Source of the DNA: Bacteroides pyogenes_A
Lineage (GTDB): Bacteria; Bacteroidota; Bacteroidia; Bacteroidales; Bacteroidaceae
DNA: 64,000 nt
Direction: 5' to 3' (one strand)
NCBI RefSeq assembly: GCF_048595595.1
Contig: NZ_CP184347.1
Below, one piece after another: positions 49,401 through 57,364 of this stretch; the stretch's first letter is position 1, and each line of letters starts with the position of its first letter. A model generated the notes under the pieces. It had not been told where the DNA came from, searched no databases, and saw only the letters and a program-made list of their open reading frames with translations. The position numbers were made by a program, and so were the translations under genes.

Positions 49401-49661
49401 GCATTAGCCCCTTGGATTTTCCAATATGTAGGGAATGACTTGGAGACTTATCAGGATTACTTGTTTAAGTTTTTAGTTACAGAGGTGTTAGAAGATGATG
49501 CAATAATTAGTATCCTTAATAAAAACAGACAGATGCTTTCATTCAAAAAACCTGATGATTTTAAGAGGAAAATCAAGCAGTTAGCTGAAGCTAATGGTAA
49601 CGAATCTTCAGAAATTTGGATGCTGGCAAAATATTGGAAACTTATAAAAGATAAGAAATAA
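46500..49661 (+). CDS. KAP-family P-loop NTPase with membrane helices
   Basis: The 1053-residue protein has Walker A IDGGWGSGKSNLVKL (about 55-69), two hydrophobic segments inserted in the NTPase domain (about 158-172 and 182-198), and Walker B KVILVFDNMDRLP (about 261-273), the classic KAP arrangement in which the ATPase is anchored to the inner membrane. The remaining 600 residues are helical and unrecognised, perhaps a sensor. KAP ATPases occur in several phage-defence loci. An in-frame ATG at 46527 (MITEHPSY) is an alternative start. The gene is notably A/T-rich compared with res upstream and shows signs of separate acquisition. Confidence 0.82.
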   Translation: MVFDSLNRNMITEHPSYLRTTPVGEDLFIGKSHEAISKRIAQQIKNGNHCQMIGIDGGWGSGKSNLVKLISNELNAGISDKKKQMFPFITYDAWGHSSDLQRRTILEEITKSLITDYECLDNSWQLKLNELLSKKKSTHNKKVPRLSTTIKVGMLLVALTPLINWLVSLVPDKCVWGKILTSMIPYIVGIVYVVYKKHCDDKKYGITGTASFSSYFEELFLVYKGKISEESTYEVISEKEPSSSQFKEWMHQLDGSIRDSKKVILVFDNMDRLPIAKVQEFWAAIHSFFAEESFDNLVIIVPFDRSHIINAFKSEDNTDNSHCYGNDFINKTFSVVHRVALPIMSDWKAFFYQKWKDAFGKEASPDKEVTQIYDAMTPEITPRNIIAFINELITLKFNSDLSIPDRYLALYIFGKDEISAKPSIELLSPSFLGNLSCLYSNDTDMPKFMSAIHYQLPVEKSMDIVFTRQMKTALDNNEVEIINQLAKDNSTFKSIAEIAILDVTNIENATIALEKADLSNIEKGVLDYIWQCLYHRIHSLKADFTRYKPFHSILLSHISQTGRKNYISMLIKQYQSIKEDSFDCQTYIQGIDALRKVDSFHLDCVLECLWQISPALFVKLTQITKDSYNDYGYYCPEEDLDEYLSDLSISDWKSIFINKTLADEYKLNRFEKKLLENLKSSGNNVDDVRVCIERLKEIRSYIDNADSIMADSAIYNILGSIDSKNPIFYDLICIGMSKCGSYQYRGYSPYSTMLSSPSDQDIISISNTIKWYINYGDLLVSYSSYDSKLTNSVVRHLTNSYNAHSRASITNCLKNYTSIKAHYSLEAKALLTKLAGWSTHYKGEDVFSPELIKDCLNVKNDLSVAVLNALNSTLQSKSQEVWCDDLKNSHTLADYYVMYHPEINQNLFDAIKEQINSCVTNNTAIANQDIVGKLLSICNVQGCDVKNFFIDTLNKFNTNQSTKGKVIALAPWIFQYVGNDLETYQDYLFKFLVTEVLEDDAIISILNKNRQMLSFKKPDDFKRKIKQLAEANGNESSEIWMLAKYWKLIKDKK

Positions 49662-49679
49662 AAATTTGGCACTTTTGCT

Positions 49680-52391
49680 ATGGATTCGCAGTTATACATG
49701 ATAGTAGATTTAGAGAGATGTGGCGATAAGTGTATGTTTATCACCGAGCAAGTTTCCTCTATCAGCGAGAACAAGAACGGTCTTTGGGCTGTTCGGTTCT
49801 CGTCATCTACTCGTGTGTTCAATTACAACAAAGCCCGTCTGTTATATTTTACCGATCCAGAGACCATAGATTTCAGCGAAAAAGGATTGTATATCAAGAA
49901 TAAGCACATCAACAATGTGGCAGAAGTATTGCGGTTTTCTGACACTCGTCATACATTCTATCGAGTGACCTATCCCAATGGTTACTATGAGAACTTTGAG
50001 GGAAATGATGTCTATATCACTCGTACTCCCATTGACAAAAATGGTGGATCTACTTGGGAATATCTTCGTAAATTGGCTGCTGAAACAGGTCTGATGACAG
50101 AGGATGAAGATAATATCTTATCCAAGCAGTATGAATTGGTAGATACAATGCGCGACAATGTTCCTTTGGCTCAATATCTTGGTGACAAGTCAAAATTAAC
50201 AACATATCGCTTGCCAAAGCAGGTTTATTATCCTTTCGGATGCAATGCCAGCCAAAAGTCTGCGGTGGAGAAGGCATTGACGCATCAAGTAAGCATCATA
50301 CAAGGACCTCCGGGAACAGGTAAAACGCAAACGATTCTCAACATCATAGCCAATTTGCTTATGGTAGGAAAAACAGTGCTTGTTGTGTCTAACAACAATT
50401 CTGCCGTAGAGAATGTAGCAGAAAAATTGGAGAGCGAAGGACTTGGTTTTATAGTAGCCAAACTCGGTCGTACGAAAAATAAAGAGGTGTTTATTGCCAA
50501 TCAAGTAGGTTATCCTGATATGACAGATTGGAATATTGAGGACAAATCAACAATATATCAGTTGGCGAATGATTCTCTCCAAAGCGTTTCTAAAGGATTT
50601 GACGGACAGTTACGTCAAGCTCAACTAAAGACGGAATATGATGCGTTGCTGAAAGAGAGCAAATATAATGCGCTATTAGGAACAAACAATACTGATAACA
50701 AATGGCTTCATGGTAAACCTTCTTCCAAACTGATGACTCTACTCAATCTTTACCGAATGATGGTAGAGAAAGAGCATAAGACCGGTTTCTGGTTCCGTCT
50801 GAAGTGGTCATTTGCTATGGGAATGAAGACATTCTTGTTCCTTAACGGTAAAGTTACAGAAGTGATAGCAGGATTGGAAGAAGCCTACTATTTTTCTCAT
50901 AAGGCTGAAATCGAGCAAGAATTGAGTACCATCGCCCATACGCTTAAATCCATTGATATTAACCGGTCTGTAAAAGATCTGCGTTCCTCTTCCTTGCAAA
51001 TGTTGAAGGATAAGATTGCCAAACGATATGGAACCGGCAAAAGAAAAAGATTCTCTCTTAGAGACATAAAACCAAGAACCGAGGAGTTCTTGAAAGAATA
51101 TCCTATCATACTCAGTACTACCTATTCCGCCAAGAGCTGCATCAGCAAGGATATGGTATTCGATTATGTAATCATGGATGAAACGTCGCAAGTGGACATT
51201 AAGACCGGAGCATTGGCACTCTCGTGTGCGATGAATGCCGTGATTGTTGGTGACGACAAGCAGTTACCTAATGTAGTGAACCGTGAAGAAGCACTTGCAT
51301 TAAATGCCATTCAGACAACCTATAGTGTAGATGACAGATACAACGCCGTGACACATAGCTTTCTGCAATCATGTGTAGAGGTATTCACGGAAGCCCCTGT
51401 CACGTTGTTGCGTGAGCACTATCGTTGCCATCCCAAGATTATCGAATTCTGCAATCAACGCTTTTATAACGGTGAACTGGTGGCTATGACTAACGATAAC
51501 GGTGAAGAGAATGTGTTGCAAGTAGTCCGTACAGCTAAAGGCAATCATGCGAGAGAGCATTTCAATCAGCGAGAGATTGATGTCATCACACAGGAAGTAA
51601 TGCCAAAATATAAGGATATGGATAGCGTGGGCATCATTACTCCCTATCGAAACCAAGCGGAAGAAACAAACAAGGCATTAGGACGTACTATTGCAAGTAC
51701 GGTACATAAATATCAAGGTCGAGAATGCGATACCATCATCATAAGTACAGTAGACAACGAGCCAACGGAGTTTTCTGATGATGCCAACTTGCTCAATGTT
51801 GCCATATCACGCGCCAAGGCTCATTTGTGCATCGTGACCAATGGCAATGAACTGCCTAAAGAGTCGAATCTTGCCCAACTGATAACCTATATACAATATA
51901 ACAATTTTGAGGTCAAAGAAAGCAAGCTCCACTCTGTGTTTGATTTGCTTTATAAGCAATACACCGCAGAGCGTTTGGCGCATGAAGCCACCCATCCTTC
52001 GGTATCGAACCATCTATCTGAAAACCTCGTTTATGAGGTTTTGGTAAAAGCTATTGCAGATTTGAATTTGATTAATGCGGAAGTATTATGTCATTATCCA
52101 CTCTCTCGACTAATTGGCGATTGGAGTTTGCTTAGTGAAGAAGAAAAGGCTTTCGCAGAAAGTCCGTTTTCTCATGTGGATTTCCTTATCTACAATTCGC
52201 TCACCAAACAACCACTCCAAACGATTGAAGTTGATGGTTGGAATTTTCACCAGAAAAGCGATGTACAGCAATCACGGGATGCCCTCAAAGACCGATTGCT
52301 CACAAAGTTTGGTCTTTGTCCGCATCGTATTTCCACTACAGAAACGGTGAATGTGGAAACGATAAAGAAAATCATTTTAATCAGTAGTTAA
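49680..52391 (+). CDS. SF1 (Upf1/Dna2-like) helicase with C-terminal DUF2726-like nuclease domain
   Basis: This 903-residue protein has a full set of SF1 helicase motifs: Walker A IIQGPPGTGKTQTI (about 205-218), motif II IMDETSQVD (about 498-506), GDDKQLPNV, LLREHYRCHPKII, ITPYRNQAEET, STVHKYQGREC and VAISRAKAH. The C-terminus (FLIYNSLTKQPLQTIEVDGW, then QQSRDALKDRLLTKFGL) matches the DUF2726-like PD-(D/E)xK fold and may cut nucleic acid. Helicase-nuclease fusions of this kind recur in defence islands. It follows the KAP gene by 18 bases. Confidence 0.87.
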   Translation: MDSQLYMIVDLERCGDKCMFITEQVSSISENKNGLWAVRFSSSTRVFNYNKARLLYFTDPETIDFSEKGLYIKNKHINNVAEVLRFSDTRHTFYRVTYPNGYYENFEGNDVYITRTPIDKNGGSTWEYLRKLAAETGLMTEDEDNILSKQYELVDTMRDNVPLAQYLGDKSKLTTYRLPKQVYYPFGCNASQKSAVEKALTHQVSIIQGPPGTGKTQTILNIIANLLMVGKTVLVVSNNNSAVENVAEKLESEGLGFIVAKLGRTKNKEVFIANQVGYPDMTDWNIEDKSTIYQLANDSLQSVSKGFDGQLRQAQLKTEYDALLKESKYNALLGTNNTDNKWLHGKPSSKLMTLLNLYRMMVEKEHKTGFWFRLKWSFAMGMKTFLFLNGKVTEVIAGLEEAYYFSHKAEIEQELSTIAHTLKSIDINRSVKDLRSSSLQMLKDKIAKRYGTGKRKRFSLRDIKPRTEEFLKEYPIILSTTYSAKSCISKDMVFDYVIMDETSQVDIKTGALALSCAMNAVIVGDDKQLPNVVNREEALALNAIQTTYSVDDRYNAVTHSFLQSCVEVFTEAPVTLLREHYRCHPKIIEFCNQRFYNGELVAMTNDNGEENVLQVVRTAKGNHAREHFNQREIDVITQEVMPKYKDMDSVGIITPYRNQAEETNKALGRTIASTVHKYQGRECDTIIISTVDNEPTEFSDDANLLNVAISRAKAHLCIVTNGNELPKESNLAQLITYIQYNNFEVKESKLHSVFDLLYKQYTAERLAHEATHPSVSNHLSENLVYEVLVKAIADLNLINAEVLCHYPLSRLIGDWSLLSEEEKAFAESPFSHVDFLIYNSLTKQPLQTIEVDGWNFHQKSDVQQSRDALKDRLLTKFGLCPHRISTTETVNVETIKKIILISS

Positions 52392-52402
52392 AAATCAAAG
52401 TT

Positions 52403-53059
52403 ATGAGCAGATTAAGCAAACTATATCAGACAATGGAAAACCTAAAGGAATTAGGTTTGTCTATTAATGAAGATCTTATTCAAGAGGCAAATGAGTTAGA
52501 AGAAGAAATTATCAAGAAAGAGATTCTTCCGGTGTTGAGCAAAACAATAGAGCCGGCTTTGCAACCTGTAAAGCGTGAACTTGTTTTAGTTGTGGATTAT
52601 GTGCCGGAACAGCCCTTGAGCGTTCATCTTAGCCGTAAGCGTAACTTTGCAGCGGAGTTGACGGATGCCAAGGAGATGGTGCTCGATCCGGAGGTAACAC
52701 ATCGGAATAATGGTTCTCGTCTGGATGAAAAGATAGAAAGAGGTCCGACAAGAGATATGACGGTTGTTTTTCCTGACGGAACTATAATAGCGGAGAAAAC
52801 TGCTGTTGAAACACTTATAAATGTTGTCAAAAAAATAGGAGTGGCTGAGGTTCGCAAGGTGGTGGAAGAGTATAATCTCAAATTCTGCAAAGTACCCGTA
52901 ATTTCAAACCGAAGAGATGCAAAGTACGGTAAAAGTCAGAAAGAATTGGGTGGAGGATGGTTATTGATTACCCATAGCAACAATCGTATGAAAAAGGCTT
53001 TTATCGAGAATGTTTCTGAAGTTTTACATCTCGGAATAAAGGTCACCTTAAAAGAATAA
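52403..53059 (+). CDS. Unknown protein with a conserved C-terminal accessory domain
   Basis: The gene encodes 218 residues with no named family that I can assign. The N-terminal 45 residues form a predicted helix (ENLKELGLSINEDLIQEANE). The C-terminal 100 residues (DMTVVFPDGTIIAEKTAVET, then VRKVVEEYNLKFCKVPVISN and GGGWLLITHSNNRMKKAFIE) resemble a module found at the ends of other Bacteroidetes restriction- or DNA-related proteins. Its place between the SF1 helicase (11-base gap) and the second RhuM gene (7-base gap) makes it part of the operon. Confidence 0.7.
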   Translation: MSRLSKLYQTMENLKELGLSINEDLIQEANELEEEIIKKEILPVLSKTIEPALQPVKRELVLVVDYVPEQPLSVHLSRKRNFAAELTDAKEMVLDPEVTHRNNGSRLDEKIERGPTRDMTVVFPDGTIIAEKTAVETLINVVKKIGVAEVRKVVEEYNLKFCKVPVISNRRDAKYGKSQKELGGGWLLITHSNNRMKKAFIENVSEVLHLGIKVTLKE

Positions 53060-53066
53060 GAGAGCT

Positions 53067-54098
53067 ATGGCAAAAAATATAGAAATACGAAATAGTACAG
53101 CAGAGTTCCTGATTTTTCAAATTGAGGGAAAAGAAAATGGAGTGCAGGTAATGTATCAAAATGAAACTATCTGGTGTACACAGAAAGCTATGGCGCAATT
53201 ATTTGACTGCTCCACAGATAATGTCGGACTTCACTTGAAAAATATATATGAAAGTGGAGAGTTGGTACAAGTGGTAACAACCGAGTATTTCTCGGTTGTT
53301 CAAGTGGAAGGTGAACGTCAAGTAAATCGTAAGTTGAAATTCTATAATCTTGATGCTATCATTAGTGTTGGCTATCGGGTTAATAGTACTCGTGCCACAC
53401 AGTTCCGGCAATGGTGTACATATGTGCTTCGCCAGTTTGCTATTCGTGGATATGTGATAGACAAGAAACGAATGGAGAATGGCTCGTTTATCGGAGAGGA
53501 TTATTTTGAACATTTGCTTGCCGAAATTAGGGAGATAAGGTTGAGTGAACGACGCTTTTATCAGAAACTCACTGATATATATGCCACCAGTATTGATTAT
53601 AATGTCAATGCACCAACTACGCGTGCATTTTTCAAAAAGGTTCAGAACAAGATGCATTATGCGGTGCACGGTCATACGGCTGCCGAGCTGATTGTTGATA
53701 GAGCCAATGCGGAACGAGAACACATGGGACTGACTACATGGGAGAAAGGTCCGCAGGGGAAGATAGTAAAAACGGATGTGTCCATTGCCAAAAACTATTT
53801 GCGAGAAAACGAATTGGAAGCAATGGGCAGGATTGTGAATGCGTTTCTTGATATAGCAGAAAATATGGCTAAACGTCACATTCCAATGACAATGGAAGAT
53901 TGGGCAAAGCGTATTGACAAATTCATTGATGTGGCAGACCTCCCGATATTACAAGATAACGGAAACGTGTCAGCCGAATTTGCCAAAGAGTTCGCAGAAA
54001 CAGAGTTTGAAAAGTACAGGGTTATTCAAGACCAACTGTTTCAATCCGACTTTGACCGATTCAGCGATGGTAATTCTCCCTCTTTGGATATTGATTGA
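53067..54098 (+). CDS. RhuM-family protein (second copy)
   Basis: The 343-residue protein is a clear paralogue of the product at 42413-43414. Shared blocks include IYATSIDYN, FFKKVQNKMHYAVHGHTAAE and IPMTMEDWAKRIDKF. It diverges at the N-terminus and in the region just after the HGHTAAE block. It is last in the defence operon, and a convergent terminator follows 14 bases downstream. Two RhuM proteins in one operon suggest either paired partners or acquisition of two modules, each with its own RhuM. Confidence 0.85.
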   Translation: MAKNIEIRNSTAEFLIFQIEGKENGVQVMYQNETIWCTQKAMAQLFDCSTDNVGLHLKNIYESGELVQVVTTEYFSVVQVEGERQVNRKLKFYNLDAIISVGYRVNSTRATQFRQWCTYVLRQFAIRGYVIDKKRMENGSFIGEDYFEHLLAEIREIRLSERRFYQKLTDIYATSIDYNVNAPTTRAFFKKVQNKMHYAVHGHTAAELIVDRANAEREHMGLTTWEKGPQGKIVKTDVSIAKNYLRENELEAMGRIVNAFLDIAENMAKRHIPMTMEDWAKRIDKFIDVADLPILQDNGNVSAEFAKEFAETEFEKYRVIQDQLFQSDFDRFSDGNSPSLDID

Positions 54099-54111
54099 AT
54101 GATATAGAGTA

Positions 54112-54161
54112 AAAAGCAACGAGTTTCAATCCTGATTTTCAGGTTTAAGACTCGTCGCTTT
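54112..54161. terminator. Bidirectional terminator between defence operon and mob genes
   Basis: A branched stem pairs AAAGC-ACGAGT with ACTCGT-GCTTT (one bulge or mismatch) around an inner CCTGA/TCAGG hairpin, with a T-run on the minus-strand side. It lies between the stop codons of two convergent genes (54098 and 54173) and should serve both. Confidence 0.75.
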
Positions 54162-54172
54162 GTAGTAATCTG

Positions 54173-54700
54173 CTATTTGGGCTTGTTCAATACTTTCGAA
54201 AGAAGTATCATTATGGTAATTCCAGCCGTAGCAATCAGAATAGTCCATAAAGCAGCCTTCCAAATCAATGCCGAGTGTAAAATCTCGACATTTGCTATTA
54301 TGATGCTGGCGAAAAAAGAAGAGAGGGCAACCAGTATTATAATTGTGATGTAGAATGCGGTAGCCGGGATATGGATGGCATTGTCGGCTTTCTTCATTCT
54401 CCGCTCGGCTTCCTTGCATTTGCTCTCAATCTGACTAAGAAAATTGCAGAGAAGTGTTGCTCCAAATTCAACTGCCAACTTATGCATTTCTTCAGAAATG
54501 ATAGGTTTACATTCTCGTATAGAGCCGGACAGATTTTCAACTTCTGTTCTCAACTTGAACACGTTGTTATTCAGCCTAGCAAGTTCTTGCACATTGATAT
54601 CGAGTAAGTGGTTTTCTTCCTCCAGACATTCATTCTTGGGAGTGGATCTTATGGATTCCGCTTCACTCATTTCTGTGGAAAAATCAAATTTCTTCTTCAT
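54173..54700 (-). CDS. Membrane-anchored coiled-coil protein of the mobilization operon
   Basis: The 175-residue protein has a long amphipathic helix with coiled-coil character (about 35-65, VQELARLNNNVFKLRTEVEN), a second helix (about 80-105) and two membrane segments near the C-terminus (about 115-135 and 143-165). It starts 4 bases after the relaxase stop. A gene of this type often ends the mob operon of Bacteroides mobilizable elements. It may tether the relaxosome to the membrane. It is not a typical coupling ATPase. Confidence 0.7.
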   Translation of the reverse strand: MKKKFDFSTEMSEAESIRSTPKNECLEEENHLLDINVQELARLNNNVFKLRTEVENLSGSIRECKPIISEEMHKLAVEFGATLLCNFLSQIESKCKEAERRMKKADNAIHIPATAFYITIIILVALSSFFASIIIANVEILHSALIWKAALWTILIATAGITIMILLSKVLNKPK

Positions 54701-54704
54701 GCGC

Positions 54705-55916
54705 TTATCGTTTTAATCCTATTTTCGGTTTCTTTCCTAACGAACGACTAGCGGCACGAGCGCATCTGCGAGCCCATTGCAAATCGTCTTCGTCCTTGTC
54801 TCTCCACGGAAGATCGCTTTGCGAACCTCCGCCACTACCTCCAGTCGCTACATTTGGCGTATCAAGCAGTCCGACAAATATAGCTACAGCCATATCGGTA
54901 AGTTCTTGACAGTTGGCAATAAACCTGTAATCAAACTCGTCATTGAAACAGTCAAGTACTTTTTCCGGGATATAGAATTTGTAATCCTTTCCTTCATGAC
55001 TGAGGGTATAGGAAATCATATCCTGACAATCTGTGAGATATTGGGTATAGTCAATAGGAGCAACCTTATGTATCGCTGCCTGTTGAACGGTTTGGGGAGT
55101 ATTATTTCTAATGACGGTAGCTGGCTGATGGTGCAGTTTCTTCCATGTCGCAGGAAGTTTCGAGACCATCAGGTTCCTGCCGATTCCCAATTCTGAAGCC
55201 TTGTATTTGGTGTTTCCATTCATGAGGGCATATCCACGAAGAATACCTTTCTTGTCCTCTCTTTCATGGACAGTATAACCTTTCCGTATAAGAGCATTCT
55301 TGTACTCATCCCATGACCACGATGGCATTGCTTTCAATACATTCATGCAGTCTCGGTTCACTTGTGGCATGTTGCGATTTCGGACTTGTGCCGCAGTCGT
55401 CCAGCCTCGTTTTTTTGCCACTCGCTCGGCAGCACGTTGCGCACGAAGATGAATGTTGTGGTCGTTGTTGATATTGCCGTCTTCATCCAAACGGCAAACC
55501 GCGGCATGAAGGTGGGGAACTTCGCCTTTAGATTCCGTATGAAGCCAAACCGAGTATTTGCTGCCCGCCAAATTGGTCGGACAGGAACGGACTTTTCCAT
55601 CTTTGCCGGTAATCACCAGTTTGTCGAATTCCTCGGCGAATTCCTGCCAAAGTTTTTGCCAATCTTCGATGTTATAGAATTGGGTATGTTCGGGCGATGG
55701 GCTCAACTCGATTCTGATTACAGAATTCTTTATAGGCCGATATTGGGATAGGGTCAACTGCATGGAGTTCCATATCCCCATAGCGTCCGGTTCTGAGGTC
55801 AACAGATTGTCCAATACCCGATAGATTTTTTCCGGATGCTTCTTATGCTGTGATTCGCCGGTAATGTAACGGAGGTCGTTTATACCGTGCGATATGGCTT
55901 TGGCTTTCGCAATCAT
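54705..55916 (-). CDS. Relaxase/mobilization nuclease
   Basis: This 403-residue relaxase nicks oriT and leads the transferred strand. The N-terminal domain has the three-histidine region (GEVPHLHAAVCRLDEDG and NNDHNIHLRAQRAAE) found in Bacteroides MobA/BmgA-type enzymes of the MOBP group. MIAKAKAISHG...YITGES at the N-terminus fits the family start. The gene overlaps the upstream accessory gene by 4 bases (ATGA). The reading frame is complete, so the relaxase may still work in trans even though its partner gene is broken. Confidence 0.9.
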   Translation of the reverse strand: MIAKAKAISHGINDLRYITGESQHKKHPEKIYRVLDNLLTSEPDAMGIWNSMQLTLSQYRPIKNSVIRIELSPSPEHTQFYNIEDWQKLWQEFAEEFDKLVITGKDGKVRSCPTNLAGSKYSVWLHTESKGEVPHLHAAVCRLDEDGNINNDHNIHLRAQRAAERVAKKRGWTTAAQVRNRNMPQVNRDCMNVLKAMPSWSWDEYKNALIRKGYTVHEREDKKGILRGYALMNGNTKYKASELGIGRNLMVSKLPATWKKLHHQPATVIRNNTPQTVQQAAIHKVAPIDYTQYLTDCQDMISYTLSHEGKDYKFYIPEKVLDCFNDEFDYRFIANCQELTDMAVAIFVGLLDTPNVATGGSGGGSQSDLPWRDKDEDDLQWARRCARAASRSLGKKPKIGLKR

Positions 55917-56316
55917 TCTTCTTCGGATTTAGGGTTGGACGGAATTTTGTTCTTCTCTTTTACAGCATTCAGGAACTGGCAGATATTTTCAGCCACATTG
56001 CCTAATTCTTTCAGCCAGCCCACCATAAACGGAATCTGATTGAACATTGCCATGCGCTGCTTTGTGGACATTCCGTGTAGGGCGGAGGTGTATTTTACGA
56101 GGTCTGACCGACAATCGTCCAGATTCTGCAACAGTGCTGCTTCTTCTTTCGTAAGCCTCGCTTTGGGTTTGAAGTTATAGGCACACGACAATAGGTAATC
56201 GCTTACAGTCATGCCACATTGTCCGGCCAGTGATTTTATATGTTCCTTCTGAGTAGGAGTGACTTTCGCTCCGATGAAGACGTTTCTGGTTTCTTTCGAA
56301 GAGTCCGATGTATTTA

Positions 56317-57342
56317 ACGTGAGTTCGAAGAATTGTAAGTGCTTATAAATTTGGCGATTAGCGAAATTTGTTGTAACTTTATAGTACTAAAAAACAAAGG
56401 ATTACAAACAAAAATCGCTATGATCACCGAAGACAAAGTTATTGAAATATTTTGTATGGCAGACGATTTCTGCAAGTTTTTTGATGCCATGATGGCAAAA
56501 TATACTATAAGGCTGGTTCACAAGAGAAAGTATCATCGTTCCTCCACTATGTCCAAAGCAGAAGTTATGCTGATAATGATTCTCTTTCACGACTCCGGTT
56601 ATCGCTGCCTGAAAAACTTTTATCTTGAGAAAGTATGTATCCATCTCCGCAATCTATTTCCGGAAGTGGTTTCTTACAATCGCTTCGTAGAACTCCAAAG
56701 GGAGGTTGCCATCCCCCTGGCTTTGTTTATCAAGAAGGTGCTTTTGGGAAAATGTACGGGAATCAGTTTTGTGGACAGCACGCCACTTCGTGTCTGCCGT
56801 AACCAGAGGATACACATTCACAAGGTATTCAAGGGGATTGCGCAAAAAGGAAAATGCTCCATGGGATGGTTCTTCGGGTTTAAGCTGCACCTAATCTGCA
56901 ACGAGAAAGGGGAACTGCTCAACTTTATGATAACACCTGGCGATATTGATGACCGCAAGCCTTTGGAATACAAGGAATTCATAGAGTTTATATATGGTAA
57001 GCTGGTAGGAGATAAGGGGTATATCAGCAAGAATCTGTTTCAAAGATTATTCGTTGATGGAATACAGCTTATTACTAAGTTGAAGAGCAATATGAAAGGG
57101 GCGTTGATGAGCGTCTCCGATAAGCTCTTGCTCAGAAAGAGGGCTATTATAGAAACCGTGAATGATGAGCTGAAGAATATTGCACAGATAGAGCATTCCA
57201 GACACAGATGCTTTGATAATTTCATCGTCAATCTGCTCGGTGCTATTGCTGCATATTGCTTGTTCCCAAAGAAGCCGTGCATCAATGTACAGAGGACACT
57301 GGATACACAACTTGCACTATTCTAAATTCGTCGAACTCACGT
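56317..57342. mobile_element. IS982-family insertion sequence (1026 bp) with 6-bp target duplication
   Basis: The ends are ACGTGAGTTCGAAGAATT (left) and, on the complementary strand at the right, ACGTGAGTTCGACGAATT, inverted repeats with one mismatch. The direct repeat TATTTA flanks both ends (56311-56316 and 57343-57348). Length, end structure and transposase fit the IS982 family. The copy is intact and has inserted into the mobilization accessory gene. Confidence 0.92.
56420..57325 (+). CDS. IS982-family transposase
   Basis: This is a 301-residue DDE transposase. Catalytic residues are visible as D in SFVDSTPLRVCRN, D in KLVGDKGYISKNL and E in RAIIETVNDELKN. The family region DWFF-like SMGWFFGFKLHLICNEKGEL is present. 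The ATG at 56420 (MITEDKVIEIF) matches the family N-terminus, while upstream in-frame codons read into the terminal repeat. The gene is opposite in direction to the mob operon it interrupts. Confidence 0.92.
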   Translation: MITEDKVIEIFCMADDFCKFFDAMMAKYTIRLVHKRKYHRSSTMSKAEVMLIMILFHDSGYRCLKNFYLEKVCIHLRNLFPEVVSYNRFVELQREVAIPLALFIKKVLLGKCTGISFVDSTPLRVCRNQRIHIHKVFKGIAQKGKCSMGWFFGFKLHLICNEKGELLNFMITPGDIDDRKPLEYKEFIEFIYGKLVGDKGYISKNLFQRLFVDGIQLITKLKSNMKGALMSVSDKLLLRKRAIIETVNDELKNIAQIEHSRHRCFDNFIVNLLGAIAAYCLFPKKPCINVQRTLDTQLALF

Positions 57343-57364
57343 TATTTACAATATTTTCTTTCAT

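Larger units (their letters stand above)
55913..57364 (-). pseudogene. Mobilization accessory (MobC/MobB-like) gene interrupted by IS982-family element
   Basis: The gene is split in two: 57364-57343 encodes MKENIVN, then the insertion element (56317-57342) intervenes, and 56316-55913 encodes the rest after one copy of the 6-bp target duplication is removed. Joined, the frame is perfect (TSDSSKETRNVFIGAKVTPT, then QKEHIKSLAGQCGMTVSDYL, KLTKEEAALLQNL-like helix, SEEE end) and gives about 140 residues. This is a typical relaxosome accessory protein with a ribbon-helix-helix-like N-terminus. The remaining part may be translated from an ATG at 56212 but lacks the DNA-binding N-terminus. It overlaps the relaxase start. 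Confidence 0.92.

Noticed and set aside
35430..54098. Identification of the operon as DISARM, BREX or Mokosh
   Set aside because: No DUF1998 protein or DrmB for DISARM, no PglZ or BrxC-type set for BREX. The SF1 helicase carries a DUF2726-like end rather than the PLD nuclease or kinase of Mokosh, and the PLD-like domain is on an SF2 helicase.
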